Below, one piece after another: positions 36,931 through 46,766 of a stretch of 64,000 nucleotides of DNA. Each line of letters begins with the position of its first letter. Position 1 is the first letter of the stretch. A program made the position numbers and the translations under genes. Under the pieces are notes generated by a model. It made no database searches, was not told the origin of the DNA, and saw only the letters and a program-made list of their open reading frames with translations. Source of the DNA: Dyella sp. BiH032 (lineage in GTDB: Bacteria; Pseudomonadota; Gammaproteobacteria; Xanthomonadales; Rhodanobacteraceae); assembly GCF_031954525.1 (NCBI RefSeq), contig NZ_CP134867.1:4278001-4342000 (forward strand), read 5' to 3'.

Positions 36931-38039
36931 CAGGCTTTACCCTTGCGCGGGGCGCGCGCCGTGTACTGGTTGCGGAACATCCAGGCCGCACCGGCGAACA
37001 CCAGCAGGCTCACCAGCCACATCGGCCCGGCGTTGTGCCAGTGACCCTTGACGATCTGGCTGCGGCACAGCGCGAGCAGGTTGAAATAGAGGAAGAACGC
37101 GGCCACGGCCAGCAGCATGCGCCCGTAGCGCGGCTCGCGCGGACTCTGCCGCGACATCGGCAGCGACAGCATCATCAGCACCACGGCCATCAGCGGCACG
37201 GTGACGCGCCAGGCGAATTCCGCGCGCGCGTCGGCGCTGGTGGCCTGCGCGAGCGAAAGCGTATCCAGCGTGTGGGCGGGATCTTCGTCGCTGTCGTCGG
37301 ACTGCACGTTCGACAGCGACGCGTCGTTGCGCGCGTACTGCATCTTGCGCCAGTTGTCGGCGCCCAGCGGCACCTCGTACTGCCAGCCGTCGTGCAGCGA
37401 CAGATAACGGCCGTCGCCGCTGGTGTCCTGGTACAGCTGGCCGCCCTTGCCGGTCACCAGCTTGATCACCGGCGGGCCGTTTTCCTTGCCGGGACGCTCG
37501 GTGACCATCAGGGTGTTGCCCAGCACGCTGCCGTCGCGGCTGAGGCTTTCGACGAAGATGATGCCGCCCTTGCCCGGCAACGGGGTGAAGCGGCCCGCAT
37601 CGAGGCCGGCGGCGATCACCGAGCGGTTGGCGTCGGCCACCAGCGCATCGGACGTGCGCGCGGCCCACGGCCCCAGCCACATCGAGACCATGCCCACCAG
37701 CAGCGCGAGCACCGCCGCCAGGATGCCCACCGGGCGCAGCAGGCCGGTCGGGCCCATGCCGGAGGAAGCGAGCACGTGCATCTCGCTCTCGCGGTACATC
37801 CGGCCCAGCGCCCAGAACACGCCCAGGAAGCCTGCCAGCGGCAGCAGGTTGGACAGGCCGTCGAGCATGTTCAGGCCCAGCACCTGGAACATCACGCTGG
37901 CCGGGAAGCTGCCGTTCGCCACCTGCTGAAGCACGCGCGCGAACGCCGAGCCGGCCATGATCACCAGCAGCACCACGGCCACGGCGGCGACGGTCTGGGC
38001 CAGCTCGCGCAGGAAGTATCGGTCGAGGATGCTCAGCAT
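36930..38039 (-). CDS. lptF: LPS export ABC transporter permease LptF
   Basis: 369 residues, partner of LptG. It begins MLSILDRYFLRELAQTVAAV, a typical LptF start, which fixes the ATG at 38039 over the longer frame. Three helices, the periplasmic domain, then VPLMAVVLMMLSLPMSRQSPRE with three C-terminal helices. Divergent from pepA, the standard lptFG/pepA arrangement. Confidence 0.95.
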   Translation of the reverse strand: MLSILDRYFLRELAQTVAAVAVVLLVIMAGSAFARVLQQVANGSFPASVMFQVLGLNMLDGLSNLLPLAGFLGVFWALGRMYRESEMHVLASSGMGPTGLLRPVGILAAVLALLVGMVSMWLGPWAARTSDALVADANRSVIAAGLDAGRFTPLPGKGGIIFVESLSRDGSVLGNTLMVTERPGKENGPPVIKLVTGKGGQLYQDTSGDGRYLSLHDGWQYEVPLGADNWRKMQYARNDASLSNVQSDDSDEDPAHTLDTLSLAQATSADARAEFAWRVTVPLMAVVLMMLSLPMSRQSPREPRYGRMLLAVAAFFLYFNLLALCRSQIVKGHWHNAGPMWLVSLLVFAGAAWMFRNQYTARAPRKGKA

Positions 38040-38140
38040 GAGGTAAAGTGAAAGGCTCCGTGCCTCGCCCCGCTCGGGCCCGGCAAACCCCAAGTCTAGC
38101 CTGTCCGCCCCCTGGGCAGGACCTCCGCAGGATCTTATCG

Positions 38141-39631
38141 ATGACGCTCCAGTTCAGCCTTGGCCCCGTCGCCCCCGAAACCGTCGACACCCCTTGCATC
38201 GTGGTGGGCGTGTACGAGAACGGCGTGTTCAGCAGCGCGGCCGCCCGCGTGGACACCGCCGCCAAGGGTGCGATCAAGCGGCAGGTGGAAAGCGGCGACA
38301 TCAGCGGCAAGGCCGGCAGCACCACCGTGCTGTTCGCGCCGGAAGGGGTGACGGCGCGGCGCGTCCTGGTGGTGGGCCTGGGCAGCCAGAAGTCGTTCGA
38401 CGGCGCGCGTTACCAGAAGGTGTGCCTGGAGGCCGTCCGCGCCCTGGGCCGGCTGCCGATCGACGCGGCCGTGTCCTGCCTCACCGAGATCGACGTGCCC
38501 GGCCGCGACGCCGCCTGGCGCGTGCGCACCGCCGCGCTCGCCGCGGACCACGCGGCCTACCGCTACACCGCTACCTTCAAACCGCGCGAAAAGAGCGCGC
38601 AGCCCGAACTGGGCGCCATCGCCTTCGCCGGCGGCGACGACGGCCAGGCTGGGCTGATGCAGGCCGCGGCCATCGCCGAAGGCGTGCGCTTCGCCCGCGA
38701 GCTGGCCAATCTGCCGCCGAACATCTGCAACCCCGCCTACATTGCCAACCAGGCGCAGTCGTTCGCCGAGGCGCACGACAAGGTGACGTGCCGCGTGCTC
38801 GACCACGTCGAGATGGAAAAGCTCGGCTTCGGTTCGCTGCTGGCCGTGGGCCGCGGCTCGGCCAACAAGCCCAAGCTGGTGGTGCTCGAATACCAGGGCG
38901 GCGCCGAGGGCGACAAGCCGTACGCCTTCGTCGGCAAGGGCATCACCTTCGACACCGGTGGCATCAGCCTCAAGCCCGGCGCGGGCATGGAGGAGATGAA
39001 ATACGACATGGGCGGCGCGGCGGGCGTGCTCGGTACCTTCGTCGCCGCGGTGAAGATGGGCCTGGCGCTCAACCTGGTTTGCGTGGTGCCGGCGGTGGAG
39101 AACATGCCCGACGGCGACGCGTACCGCCCCAGCGACGTGCTGACCAGCCTGTCCGGCCTAACTATCGAAGTGCTCAACACCGACGCGGAAGGCCGCCTGA
39201 TCCTGTGCGACGCGCTGACCTACACGGCGCAGACCTTCCAGCCGAAGACGCTGATCGACGCGGCCACGCTCACCGGTGCCTGCCTGATCGCACTGGGCAA
39301 GCACGCCAGCGGCCTGATGAGCAAGCACGACGACCTGGCCGCCGAACTGCTCGCCGCCGGCGAGGCTGCGCTCGACCGCGCATGGCGCCTGCCGCTGTGG
39401 GACGACTACCAGGTGCAGCTCGATTCGGGCTTCGCCGACGTCGCCAACATCGGCGGCAAGAACGCCGGCGCCATCACCGCCGGCTGCTTCCTGGCCCGCT
39501 TCACCGAAGGCCAGCGCTGGGCGCACCTGGACATCGCCGGCACTGCCTGGGACGAAGGCCGCAAGGGCATGGCTACCGGCCGTCCTGTGCCGCTGCTCGC
39601 CCAGTGGCTGATCGACCGCGCCGCGGAGTAA
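38141..39631 (+). CDS. pepA: Leucyl aminopeptidase
   Basis: A 496-residue cytosolic M17 di-metal aminopeptidase; in E. coli it is also a Xer accessory and DNA-binding protein. The C-terminal catalytic domain shows [18 protein letters not shown] and the signature [10 protein letters not shown], with the usual Lys, Asp and Glu metal ligands. Length is normal. It is followed 71 nt later by holC. Confidence 0.96.
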   Translation: MTLQFSLGPVAPETVDTPCIVVGVYENGVFSSAAARVDTAAKGAIKRQVESGDISGKAGSTTVLFAPEGVTARRVLVVGLGSQKSFDGARYQKVCLEAVRALGRLPIDAAVSCLTEIDVPGRDAAWRVRTAALAADHAAYRYTATFKPREKSAQPELGAIAFAGGDDGQAGLMQAAAIAEGVRFARELANLPPNICNPAYIANQAQSFAEAHDKVTCRVLDHVEMEKLGFGSLLAVGRGSANKPKLVVLEYQGGAEGDKPYAFVGKGITFDTGGISLKPGAGMEEMKYDMGGAAGVLGTFVAAVKMGLALNLVCVVPAVENMPDGDAYRPSDVLTSLSGLTIEVLNTDAEGRLILCDALTYTAQTFQPKTLIDAATLTGACLIALGKHASGLMSKHDDLAAELLAAGEAALDRAWRLPLWDDYQVQLDSGFADVANIGGKNAGAITAGCFLARFTEGQRWAHLDIAGTAWDEGRKGMATGRPVPLLAQWLIDRAAE

Positions 39632-39702
39632 GCACGAGACCGCAAGGGGCGGCGGCCCGCCGCTCCTTCCGTTCCCCCTTCCCTGTTCCCGTCCTCGATT
39701 CC

Positions 39703-40125
39703 ATGCCACGCGCCGACTTCTACCTGATCGACAAGCCGCGCTTCCGCGAACAGCCGCTGCTGCTGGTGTGCGAACTGGCCAAGCGGGCGTATGCGGCACA
39801 GCAGCCGACGCTGATCCTGACGCGCGACTTCGCGCAGGCCGAAGCCATTGACGAGCTGCTGTGGGATTTCGACGCAGACGCCTATATCCCGCACCAGATC
39901 GCCGGCGACGACGACGACCAGCACACTGCCGTGCTGGTCGTGCCGCCCGGCGTCGATACGCCGGACCGCCCGCTGCTGATCAACCTGCGCGAGACCTGCC
40001 CCAACGGCCGCTTCGAACGCGTACTGGAAGTGGTGGCGGCCGAGCCGTCCGAGCGCGAGGGTTCGCGCACGCGCTGGGCGGAATACAAGCGGCTGGGCAT
40101 GGACGTCGCGAAGTTCGACATGTAA
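39703..40125 (+). CDS. holC: DNA polymerase III chi subunit
   Basis: 140 residues. Chi links the clamp loader to SSB. Family cues are ADFYLIDKPRFREQPLLLVCELAKRA, ELLWDFDADAYIPHQIAG and the late ERVLEVVAAE...RTRWAEYKRLGMDV. pepA-holC is a conserved pair, usually followed by valS; here the next gene is an opposed histidine kinase, so the usual order is broken. Confidence 0.92.
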   Translation: MPRADFYLIDKPRFREQPLLLVCELAKRAYAAQQPTLILTRDFAQAEAIDELLWDFDADAYIPHQIAGDDDDQHTAVLVVPPGVDTPDRPLLINLRETCPNGRFERVLEVVAAEPSEREGSRTRWAEYKRLGMDVAKFDM

Positions 40126-40182
40126 GCAGCGAGCGACGGCGGCCGGGACGCAAAGCAGCCCGGTTGCGATCATCCGCCAGCC

Positions 40183-43100
40183 TCAGGTCCCCGCCAGGGT
40201 CGGCGCGTCGTGCGTCGCCTCGGCCTGCACTCCGTCCTGGACGTCTTGCGTCGACGCCGCGCGCCGCACACCGAGCAACGCCTCGGCCAACTGCTCGCCG
40301 GTCAGCGGCTTGCGCAGGAAGCCGTCCATGCCGGCGGCCTTCGCACGCTCTTCCTCGTCGCCGCCGGAGCGCGCGGTGATGGCGATGATCGGCAGGTGCG
40401 CCGCCGCATCCTCGCGCTGGCGGATCAGTCGCGCGATCTGGAAGCCATCGACGCCGGGCAGATCGAGGTCCAGCAGCATCGCGTGGTATTCGCCCTGCGC
40501 CAGCTCGGTCATCGCCGCCAGGCCGTTGCCGACGTAGCTGACGTGATGGCCCTGCTGCTCGAGCAGGCCGCGCACCACGGCGGCGACGATGGTGTCGTCC
40601 TCCACCAGCAGCACGTGCAGTCCGCCGCCGTCGGGCGCGCGTACCGCCGGCGGTGCATCGTCGCCTTCCTCGCGCACCACTTCGAGCGGCAAGTGCAGGT
40701 GGAAGCTGCTGCCGTGCGCCACCTTCGACTCCAGCTCGATGTGTCCGCCCATGAGCGCGACGAGTTCGCGGCAGATCGCCAGGCCCAGCCCGCTGCCCGC
40801 GCGGCGCTGCGGGCTGCTGGCCTGTTCGAACCGCTGGAACAGGCGCGCCTGGCTGGCCTCCGGAATGCCCGGGCCGGTGTCGATCACGCTGAAGCGCAGC
40901 TCCCCGGCTTCGCGCGTGGCGCGCAGGGTGACGCTGCCGCGCTCGGTGAACTTCAGCGCGTTGTTGGCCAGATTGAGCAGGATCTGCTGCACGCGCAGCG
41001 CGTCGCCCATCACGCGCGCCGGCAAGTCGTCGGCGATCTCCAGGTGGAAGGCGAGGCCCTTGGCCTTCGCCTGCCCCTGCTCCAACGCGGCCACGTCGCG
41101 TACCAGCGCGCGCGGATCGAACGGCGCCGGTTCGAGCGAGAACTTGCCGGCCTCGATGCGCGCCAGGTCCAGCGCATCGTTGAGCAGCTTCAGCAGCATC
41201 TTGCCGGAGCGCTGGATCGCTTCGGCGTACTCGTGCTGCTGCAGACCCAGACCGCTGTTGAGCAGCAGTTCGGCCATGCCGAGCACGCCCGTCATCGGCG
41301 TGCGGATCTCATGGCTGAGCGTGGCGAGGAACTGCGTCTTGGCCGCGCTGGCCTGCTCGGCCAGGCGGCTGCGCTGTTCGGCCAGCTGCATCTGGTGACG
41401 CTGCGCCAGGCGGCGGCGCCATACCTGCAACGCCATCAAGACCATCGCCACCACCGCCAGCACGTACAAGCCCCAGGCCCACCAGCGCTCCCACGGTGGC
41501 GCCAGCACGTGGATGTGCAGCGGCTCCGCCACGCGGCCCCACACGCCATCGGCACCCGCGCCCATCACGGTGAGCGTGTAATCGCCCGAGGGCAGGCTGG
41601 CGAACTCGCGCTCGCCGCGCGTCTCGGTGTCCACCCATTCGGTGTCCAGGCCGTCGAGATGGAAGCGGTAGCGGTTCGCCGCCGGGTCGATGTATGAGAA
41701 CACGCGCGCCTCGATGTTGAGGCCGCGGGCGCGCCAGTCCAGTTCGAGCGGCCCCTTTCCCAGGGGCACGGACTGCAGGCCGTTGCGTCCGCGCACGCCG
41801 ATGCCGGTGAACGCCACCGGCGGGGCCGGCGGTTCGAACTCGTCCTGGTCGGGGTTGAACGCCACCACGCCGCCCATGGTGGCGGCGTAGATGTAGCCGC
41901 TCGGCATCACCGCATAGCCGCGCATGAACTCGCCGTTGGTCAGGCCGTCCTGCAGCCCGAACTTGCGGAACGCGCCGCGCTCCGGGTCGTAGCGCCACAT
42001 GCCGTCGCGTCCGAGCACCCAGACGCGGCCACGCTTGTCCAGCGCCATGTCCGTTACGTTCACCGCGGGCCAGCCGGCGCGCGCGTCCACCTTGCGTTCC
42101 AGCACCAGTCCGTTGGCGTCGCGGCGATAGCGTTCCAGACCGTCCGGGCGGGCCAGCCAGGCCGTCTTGCCGTCCGCGGTGAATACGAAGGCATCTACTT
42201 TGCGATCGCCGCGCACGCCCGGCACAGGCTCGAAGTGGTCGTGCGTGGCATCCAGCCGCCACAGGCCACCGTCGCTGGCATACCAGAACGCGCCCGCGGT
42301 CAAGGTCAGCTGCGCGCCCCAGCGCGTCTTCTCCTCCGCGGGAAGGAAAGTCACCGGCGTCACTTTCAGCGTGTCCTGGTCCACGCGATACAAGCCTTCG
42401 GCGAAGGTGCGTGCATAGAGCTTGCCGTCGGGACCGAGCTCCACCTCCAGCGGGTGCACCATCGTGTTGCCGGTGGTGGGCACGCGATCGAACTTGCCGT
42501 CCGCATAGCGGTAGAGACTGCCCTGCGTGGCCACCCACAGGCGGCCCTGAGCGTCCTCGGTCATGCCGATCACATCGCCACGCATGCCGGTGATCACGGG
42601 CTCGGCCTTGCCGGTGGCCGGGTCGAGCTTGTCCACGCGGCCGCCGCGCTGGCCTACCCATACGCGACCGTCGCTGAGCCCGCGTGCCATGGTCGTGGCC
42701 ACCGAGTCGCGCAGGCTGTTCTTGTCTTCGGGGATGTGGGTGAAGCGGCTGATGCTGTTCCAGCCGGGCGCCAGGTAGCCGACGCCGCCATCGAACAGCG
42801 TCACCCACAGGCCGCCTTCGCGGTCCTGCAGGATCTTCCACACCCACGTGCCCGGCAGGCTGCCGTAGAGCAGCGGCTGGTTGAGCACCGGCTCGACCGG
42901 CCCGCCGCGGTGCATCTGCAGATACAGGCCGCGCTGGGTGCCGATCCACAGGCGGCCGGCGCTATCGCGCGCGCTGCTGAGCACGTTGAAGTCGGCAATG
43001 TCCTTGCAGAATTGCCGGGCCACACCGTCGGCGCCGACGACCAGCAGGCCATGCGCGTCGGCGATGCGCACTTCATCGCCTTCGCCCTCGATGTTCCAGG

Positions 43101-43893
43101 GCGAGAAAATCTGCTCGGGATTCTCGCGCGGCACCTTGCGGAACGTGCCGTCCGTCTCGCGCACGTAGACCGAGTCGTCGGTGCCGATCCACAACCGGCC
43201 CTTGGGATCGAAGTACAGCGCGCCGACGGCGCCGAAGCCGCTCGGGTCGTTGCTCGGCGGCGGCGCGGCGATATGGTCGAAACCGCTGCCGTCCGGGCGC
43301 ATGCGGTCCAGGCCGTGCTGGGTGCCGATCCACAGCGCGCCGTCCGGGGCCTCGGCGAAGCTCCAGACCTTGTCGCTGCTGATGCTGTCGGGGTTGGCCG
43401 GATCGTGCGGCCAGTGTTCGAAGCTTTGCGTGACCGGATCGAAGCGGTTGAGGCCCGCTTCCAGCCCCGCCACCCACAGGCGGCCATGGCGGTCGAACAA
43501 CAGGGAAGCGACGCCGTTGTCGCCGACCGAGCGCGGATCCTCCGCCACGTGCCGGTAGACCTTGAACGACACGCCGTCGTAGCGGGCCAGGCCGCCCTTG
43601 GTGCCGAACCACATGGCGCCGTCGGGTGCCTGGGCCACGGCATACACCGTGCTGCTGGGCAGGCCATTGGCCGTGCCGTACCGGCGGAACTGGGGCGTGG
43701 GCAACACGTCGGTTGCCGGCGCCGCGGCGCGGGCCTCCGTCGGCGCCGCGGCCGCATGGGCAGCAGGCGCCTGGGGCGCGAGCAGGGCCAGGCCCAACAG
43801 CAGTGAAGACAACATGAATATCCCCCCGATCCGGGCGATCATGCCAAATCGGGAAGGCGGGTTCGAGAACGAAAGTGTGAAAATCGTCTTCAC
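40183..43893 (-). CDS. Hybrid histidine kinase with periplasmic two-component beta-propeller sensor
   Basis: 1,236 residues. Signal/anchor region, then about 14 Reg_prop propeller repeats forming a periplasmic sensor (about 60-700; recurring GRLWIGTxxGL units), a Y_Y_Y domain (about 720-790, PLELDWRARGLNIEARVFSY), one transmembrane helix (WWAWGLYVLAVVAMVLMALQVW), HisKA with His861 (LSHEIRTPMTGVLGM), HATPase (DTGPGIPEASQARLF, GSGLGLAICRELV) and a C-terminal receiver with Asp1142. It lacks the AraC domain of HTCS regulators, so it must signal to another protein. The GTG at 43893 has GGAG upstream; ATG 43842 is an alternative. The signal sensed is unknown. Confidence 0.9.
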   Translation of the reverse strand: MKTIFTLSFSNPPSRFGMIARIGGIFMLSSLLLGLALLAPQAPAAHAAAAPTEARAAAPATDVLPTPQFRRYGTANGLPSSTVYAVAQAPDGAMWFGTKGGLARYDGVSFKVYRHVAEDPRSVGDNGVASLLFDRHGRLWVAGLEAGLNRFDPVTQSFEHWPHDPANPDSISSDKVWSFAEAPDGALWIGTQHGLDRMRPDGSGFDHIAAPPPSNDPSGFGAVGALYFDPKGRLWIGTDDSVYVRETDGTFRKVPRENPEQIFSPWNIEGEGDEVRIADAHGLLVVGADGVARQFCKDIADFNVLSSARDSAGRLWIGTQRGLYLQMHRGGPVEPVLNQPLLYGSLPGTWVWKILQDREGGLWVTLFDGGVGYLAPGWNSISRFTHIPEDKNSLRDSVATTMARGLSDGRVWVGQRGGRVDKLDPATGKAEPVITGMRGDVIGMTEDAQGRLWVATQGSLYRYADGKFDRVPTTGNTMVHPLEVELGPDGKLYARTFAEGLYRVDQDTLKVTPVTFLPAEEKTRWGAQLTLTAGAFWYASDGGLWRLDATHDHFEPVPGVRGDRKVDAFVFTADGKTAWLARPDGLERYRRDANGLVLERKVDARAGWPAVNVTDMALDKRGRVWVLGRDGMWRYDPERGAFRKFGLQDGLTNGEFMRGYAVMPSGYIYAATMGGVVAFNPDQDEFEPPAPPVAFTGIGVRGRNGLQSVPLGKGPLELDWRARGLNIEARVFSYIDPAANRYRFHLDGLDTEWVDTETRGEREFASLPSGDYTLTVMGAGADGVWGRVAEPLHIHVLAPPWERWWAWGLYVLAVVAMVLMALQVWRRRLAQRHQMQLAEQRSRLAEQASAAKTQFLATLSHEIRTPMTGVLGMAELLLNSGLGLQQHEYAEAIQRSGKMLLKLLNDALDLARIEAGKFSLEPAPFDPRALVRDVAALEQGQAKAKGLAFHLEIADDLPARVMGDALRVQQILLNLANNALKFTERGSVTLRATREAGELRFSVIDTGPGIPEASQARLFQRFEQASSPQRRAGSGLGLAICRELVALMGGHIELESKVAHGSSFHLHLPLEVVREEGDDAPPAVRAPDGGGLHVLLVEDDTIVAAVVRGLLEQQGHHVSYVGNGLAAMTELAQGEYHAMLLDLDLPGVDGFQIARLIRQREDAAAHLPIIAITARSGGDEEERAKAAGMDGFLRKPLTGEQLAEALLGVRRAASTQDVQDGVQAEATHDAPTLAGT

Positions 43894-43951
43894 GAGGACG
43901 GCTCCATAAGAAGCCTACGCACGAAGCCTCCCCCGGAACCCTCCAACTAGA

Positions 43952-45421
43952 ATGTCCGCCATGCCCCGTCGCTTCCGCCTGCTGTTGGCCGCGCTCGCCC
44001 TGGCCGCCCTCGCCTGGCTGCTGTTCGCCGCAGCCGAACGCGCCCTGGCCCTGGCCCAGCGCTTCCTGCAGCTGCCGGCGTGGCTGCAATGGACGCTGGG
44101 CACGGCGCTCGGCCTGTTTGCCTTGGCGGGGCTCTCGGTGCTGTGGTGGCTGCTGCGGCCGCGCCGCGCACGCCGACCGGTGCCGGCCCCGGATCGCTCG
44201 ACGCTGGAACGCCGCATCGATCAACTGCAGGAACGCGGCGCCGACACCGGCGCGCTTTCGGCCGAACTGAGCGAGCTGGATCGTCGGCGCACGACGGCGC
44301 GGGTCTACATGTCCCTGTTCGGCGAGATCTCCACCGGCAAGTCCACCCTGGTCCGCGCGCTCGCGCCGCATGCCGCCGCGCCGAGCGACGTGCGCGGCGG
44401 CACCACGCGTCAGGTCGTGCACGTCGACGCCGCCTTGCCTGACGGCCGCGCGCTCACCGTCGCCGACGTGCCCGGCAGCCGCGAAGCCGGCGGCGAGAAG
44501 CGCGAGGCGATGGCGCGCGAGGAGGCCTTGCGCTCGCACGTCGTCGTCTACGTGTGCGCCGGCGATCTCACCCGCACCCAGGCCGAGGAGGTGCGCTGGC
44601 TGGCGGCCTTCGGCAAGCCGTTGCTGGTGGTCCTCAACAAGGCCGACCAGTGGAGCGAAGCCGAGCGAACGCTGCTGCTCGAGCGCCTCCGCCACCAGGC
44701 CGGCGAGGAAGCCGCGGACGTCGTCGCGGTGAGCGCCGGTGGCGGCGAGCGCTTCCTGCGCCAGTTGCCGGACGGTTCCACCGAACAGGTCGAACGCCAG
44801 CGCAAGCCCGCCATCGAACCGCTGCTCAAGGCCATCGCGCGCCTCGCCGCACCCGGCGCCGCCGGCCTGGAGCCGCAGCGCGAACGCGCTGTGCTCGCCG
44901 GCCTGCACGAGCGGGTCGGCTCGCTGGAAACGCAGACCCGCGCCGCCGAGGCCGAGCGCATCGTGCGCCGCTACGCGCGGCGGGCGGTGGTCGGCGCGCT
45001 GGCGGCGATCGCGCCAGGCAGCGATCTGGTGATCCAGGGCGCCCTGGCCGCCGCGCTGACCCGCGAACTGGCGCAGTTGTACGGCGTGCCCGCCAGCGAC
45101 GTGCAGGTCGACGATTTCGTGCGCCAGGCCAGGCTCACGCTGCGCACCGGCAGTTCCCTCGTACTCGCCATCGCCGGCAATGCGTTGAAGGCATTCCCTG
45201 GCCTGGGCACCCTGGGCGGCGGCGTGCTGCACGCGTTTGCGTACGCGCTGATCTTCGACAGCCTCGGCCGCGCGCTGGCGGCCTCGCTAGCCGAACGCAA
45301 GACGCTGGACCAGGCCGACGCGGCGGCGAAGCTCAAAGGTTTGCTGGCCGACGGCAACGGCGCTCGGGTCAAAGAGCTGGCCGTGCTGACGATGGAGGCT
45401 TGGAAGGAGCGCGAGACGTAA
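43952..45421 (+). CDS. Membrane-anchored GTPase with DUF697-like C-terminal region
   Basis: 489 residues. Two N-terminal hydrophobic helices (about 8-30 and 45-68), then a G domain: P-loop GEISTGKS (124-131), G2/G3 region GGTTRQVVH and VADVPGSREAG, and G4 LNKADQ. The C-terminal half is Ala/Leu-rich helical (RAVVGALAAIAPGSDLVIQGA, GTLGGGVLHAFAYALIFDSLG), like DUF697 of dynamin-like/YcjF proteins. It is first in a five-gene unit that ends with a related GTPase. The role is unknown; membrane remodelling or assembly of the neighbouring cytochrome is possible. Confidence 0.8.
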   Translation: MSAMPRRFRLLLAALALAALAWLLFAAAERALALAQRFLQLPAWLQWTLGTALGLFALAGLSVLWWLLRPRRARRPVPAPDRSTLERRIDQLQERGADTGALSAELSELDRRRTTARVYMSLFGEISTGKSTLVRALAPHAAAPSDVRGGTTRQVVHVDAALPDGRALTVADVPGSREAGGEKREAMAREEALRSHVVVYVCAGDLTRTQAEEVRWLAAFGKPLLVVLNKADQWSEAERTLLLERLRHQAGEEAADVVAVSAGGGERFLRQLPDGSTEQVERQRKPAIEPLLKAIARLAAPGAAGLEPQRERAVLAGLHERVGSLETQTRAAEAERIVRRYARRAVVGALAAIAPGSDLVIQGALAAALTRELAQLYGVPASDVQVDDFVRQARLTLRTGSSLVLAIAGNALKAFPGLGTLGGGVLHAFAYALIFDSLGRALAASLAERKTLDQADAAAKLKGLLADGNGARVKELAVLTMEAWKERET

Positions 45422-45474
45422 GGAAGGGCAGCGCGGACAAGGCGAAACTGAAAAAGCGAGCGCCGAGGTAAGGC

Positions 45475-46191
45475 ATGAAAACGAAACAATCCGTTCCCGA
45501 CGAAGCCGCTGGCGCCACTCCGATCGATCGTCCAGACTTCCCCGCCATGTCCACCGTACGCGCCACCGTCCGAGCTTTCGCCCTAGCGTTCGCGCTGGCT
45601 GCCGGTGCCGTGCAAGCCGCGCCGGCCACATACCGCTACGACACCACGCATAGCCAGATCGTCTTCAGCATCGATCACAACGGCTTCTCCCGGCCGTTCG
45701 GGCGGCTGCACATCGCCAAGGGTTGGCTGCGCTTCGATCCCGACGACTGGAGCCGCTCGGCTACCGAGCTGGATATCGACCTCGCTTCGCTCGACATGGG
45801 CGACGAGGAATGGAACAAGGCCGTGCTCGGCCGCGCCTACCTCGACGGTGCGGGGTCGCGCTATGCGCATTTCGTCTCCACCGCAGTCGAACGCAAGGAC
45901 GCCGGCAGCGGCGTGCTGCGCGGGCAGCTGACCCTGCGCGGCGTGACGCGCGAGGTGGAGCTGCCATTCACTGTCAACCGCAACGGCAACACCATCTACG
46001 GATTGCATACGGTGGCGGGTTTTTCGGCCCGTACCACACTGGACCGCAACGACTTCGGCATCACCGCCACCCCTAATTCCATCGGCCGCACCGTCACGGT
46101 GTGGCTGGAACTGGAAGCCATCCTGGACAGCGACAAGCCGGGCAACGGCAAGTCGGACGACACCGGCAAGACCGACAAGGAGATGCCATGA
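45475..46191 (+). CDS. YceI-family periplasmic lipid-binding-like protein (first)
   Basis: 238 residues from ATG 45475, which has GAGG at good spacing; ATG 45547 would give a cleaner signal peptide (MSTVRATVRAFALAFALAAG) without Shine-Dalgarno. The YceI beta-barrel is recognised by YRYDTTHSQIVFSIDHNGFSR at the start, LTLRGVTREVELPF in the middle and GFSARTTLDRNDFGI late. YceI proteins bind polyisoprenoid or quinone-like lipids. The C-terminus has a charged DKPGNGKSDDTGKTDKE tail. Its stop overlaps the cytochrome start as ATGA. Confidence 0.85.
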   Translation: MKTKQSVPDEAAGATPIDRPDFPAMSTVRATVRAFALAFALAAGAVQAAPATYRYDTTHSQIVFSIDHNGFSRPFGRLHIAKGWLRFDPDDWSRSATELDIDLASLDMGDEEWNKAVLGRAYLDGAGSRYAHFVSTAVERKDAGSGVLRGQLTLRGVTREVELPFTVNRNGNTIYGLHTVAGFSARTTLDRNDFGITATPNSIGRTVTVWLELEAILDSDKPGNGKSDDTGKTDKEMP

Positions 46192-46766
46192 CCCTGCGTA
46201 GCAACGACCGCCAGTGGGGCTCGGTCGCCAAGTTTTTCCATTGGACGATGGCTCTGCTGATCGTCGGCAACGGCATCTTCGGCCTGTCGATGGACCTGGC
46301 CGGCAGCAAGATGCAGCAGATCACCTGGCTGGCGCTGCACAAGTCGATCGGTTTGACCGTGCTGGCGCTGTTCCTGCTGCGCCTCCTGTGGCGCTGGCGC
46401 GACGGCCGGCCGGCGGAGGATCCGGCACCGCCCTGGCAGCACCGCGCCGCCCATGTCACGCACGGCCTGCTTTACCTGCTGATCGCAGCCATGCCGCTCA
46501 GCGGCTGGTGGTTCAACTCCGTGGTGGGCAAGCCGCTGCAGTTCTTCAAGCTGTTCAACCTGCCGGCGATCGGCACGGCAGACCAGGAAGGGGTCGGCTT
46601 TGCGCACGCCGTGCACGAATACCTGTTCTGGTTCCTGGTGCTGGTGCTGGTCGCCCACGTCGGCGGCGCGCTGAAGCACCATGTGTTCGATCGAGACAAC
46701 ACCCTGCTGCGCATGCTGCCTTTCCGCCGCCCGCGCGCCACTGACGGCCAAGGAGACCGCTCATGA
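46188..46766 (+). CDS. Cytochrome b561-type di-haem membrane protein
   Basis: 192 residues with four hydrophobic helices. It matches the prokaryotic cytochrome b561 (YodB/CybB-like) group. Candidate haem-ligand His residues occur in FFHWTMALL, LALHKSIG, HVTHGLLYLLIA and HAVHEYLFWFLVLVLVAHVG. It probably moves electrons from quinol, perhaps to superoxide in characterised E. coli CybB. It is coupled to both flanking YceI genes by ATGA overlaps; YceI-b561 linkage is recurrent in proteobacteria. Confidence 0.9.
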   Translation: MTLRSNDRQWGSVAKFFHWTMALLIVGNGIFGLSMDLAGSKMQQITWLALHKSIGLTVLALFLLRLLWRWRDGRPAEDPAPPWQHRAAHVTHGLLYLLIAAMPLSGWWFNSVVGKPLQFFKLFNLPAIGTADQEGVGFAHAVHEYLFWFLVLVLVAHVGGALKHHVFDRDNTLLRMLPFRRPRATDGQGDRS

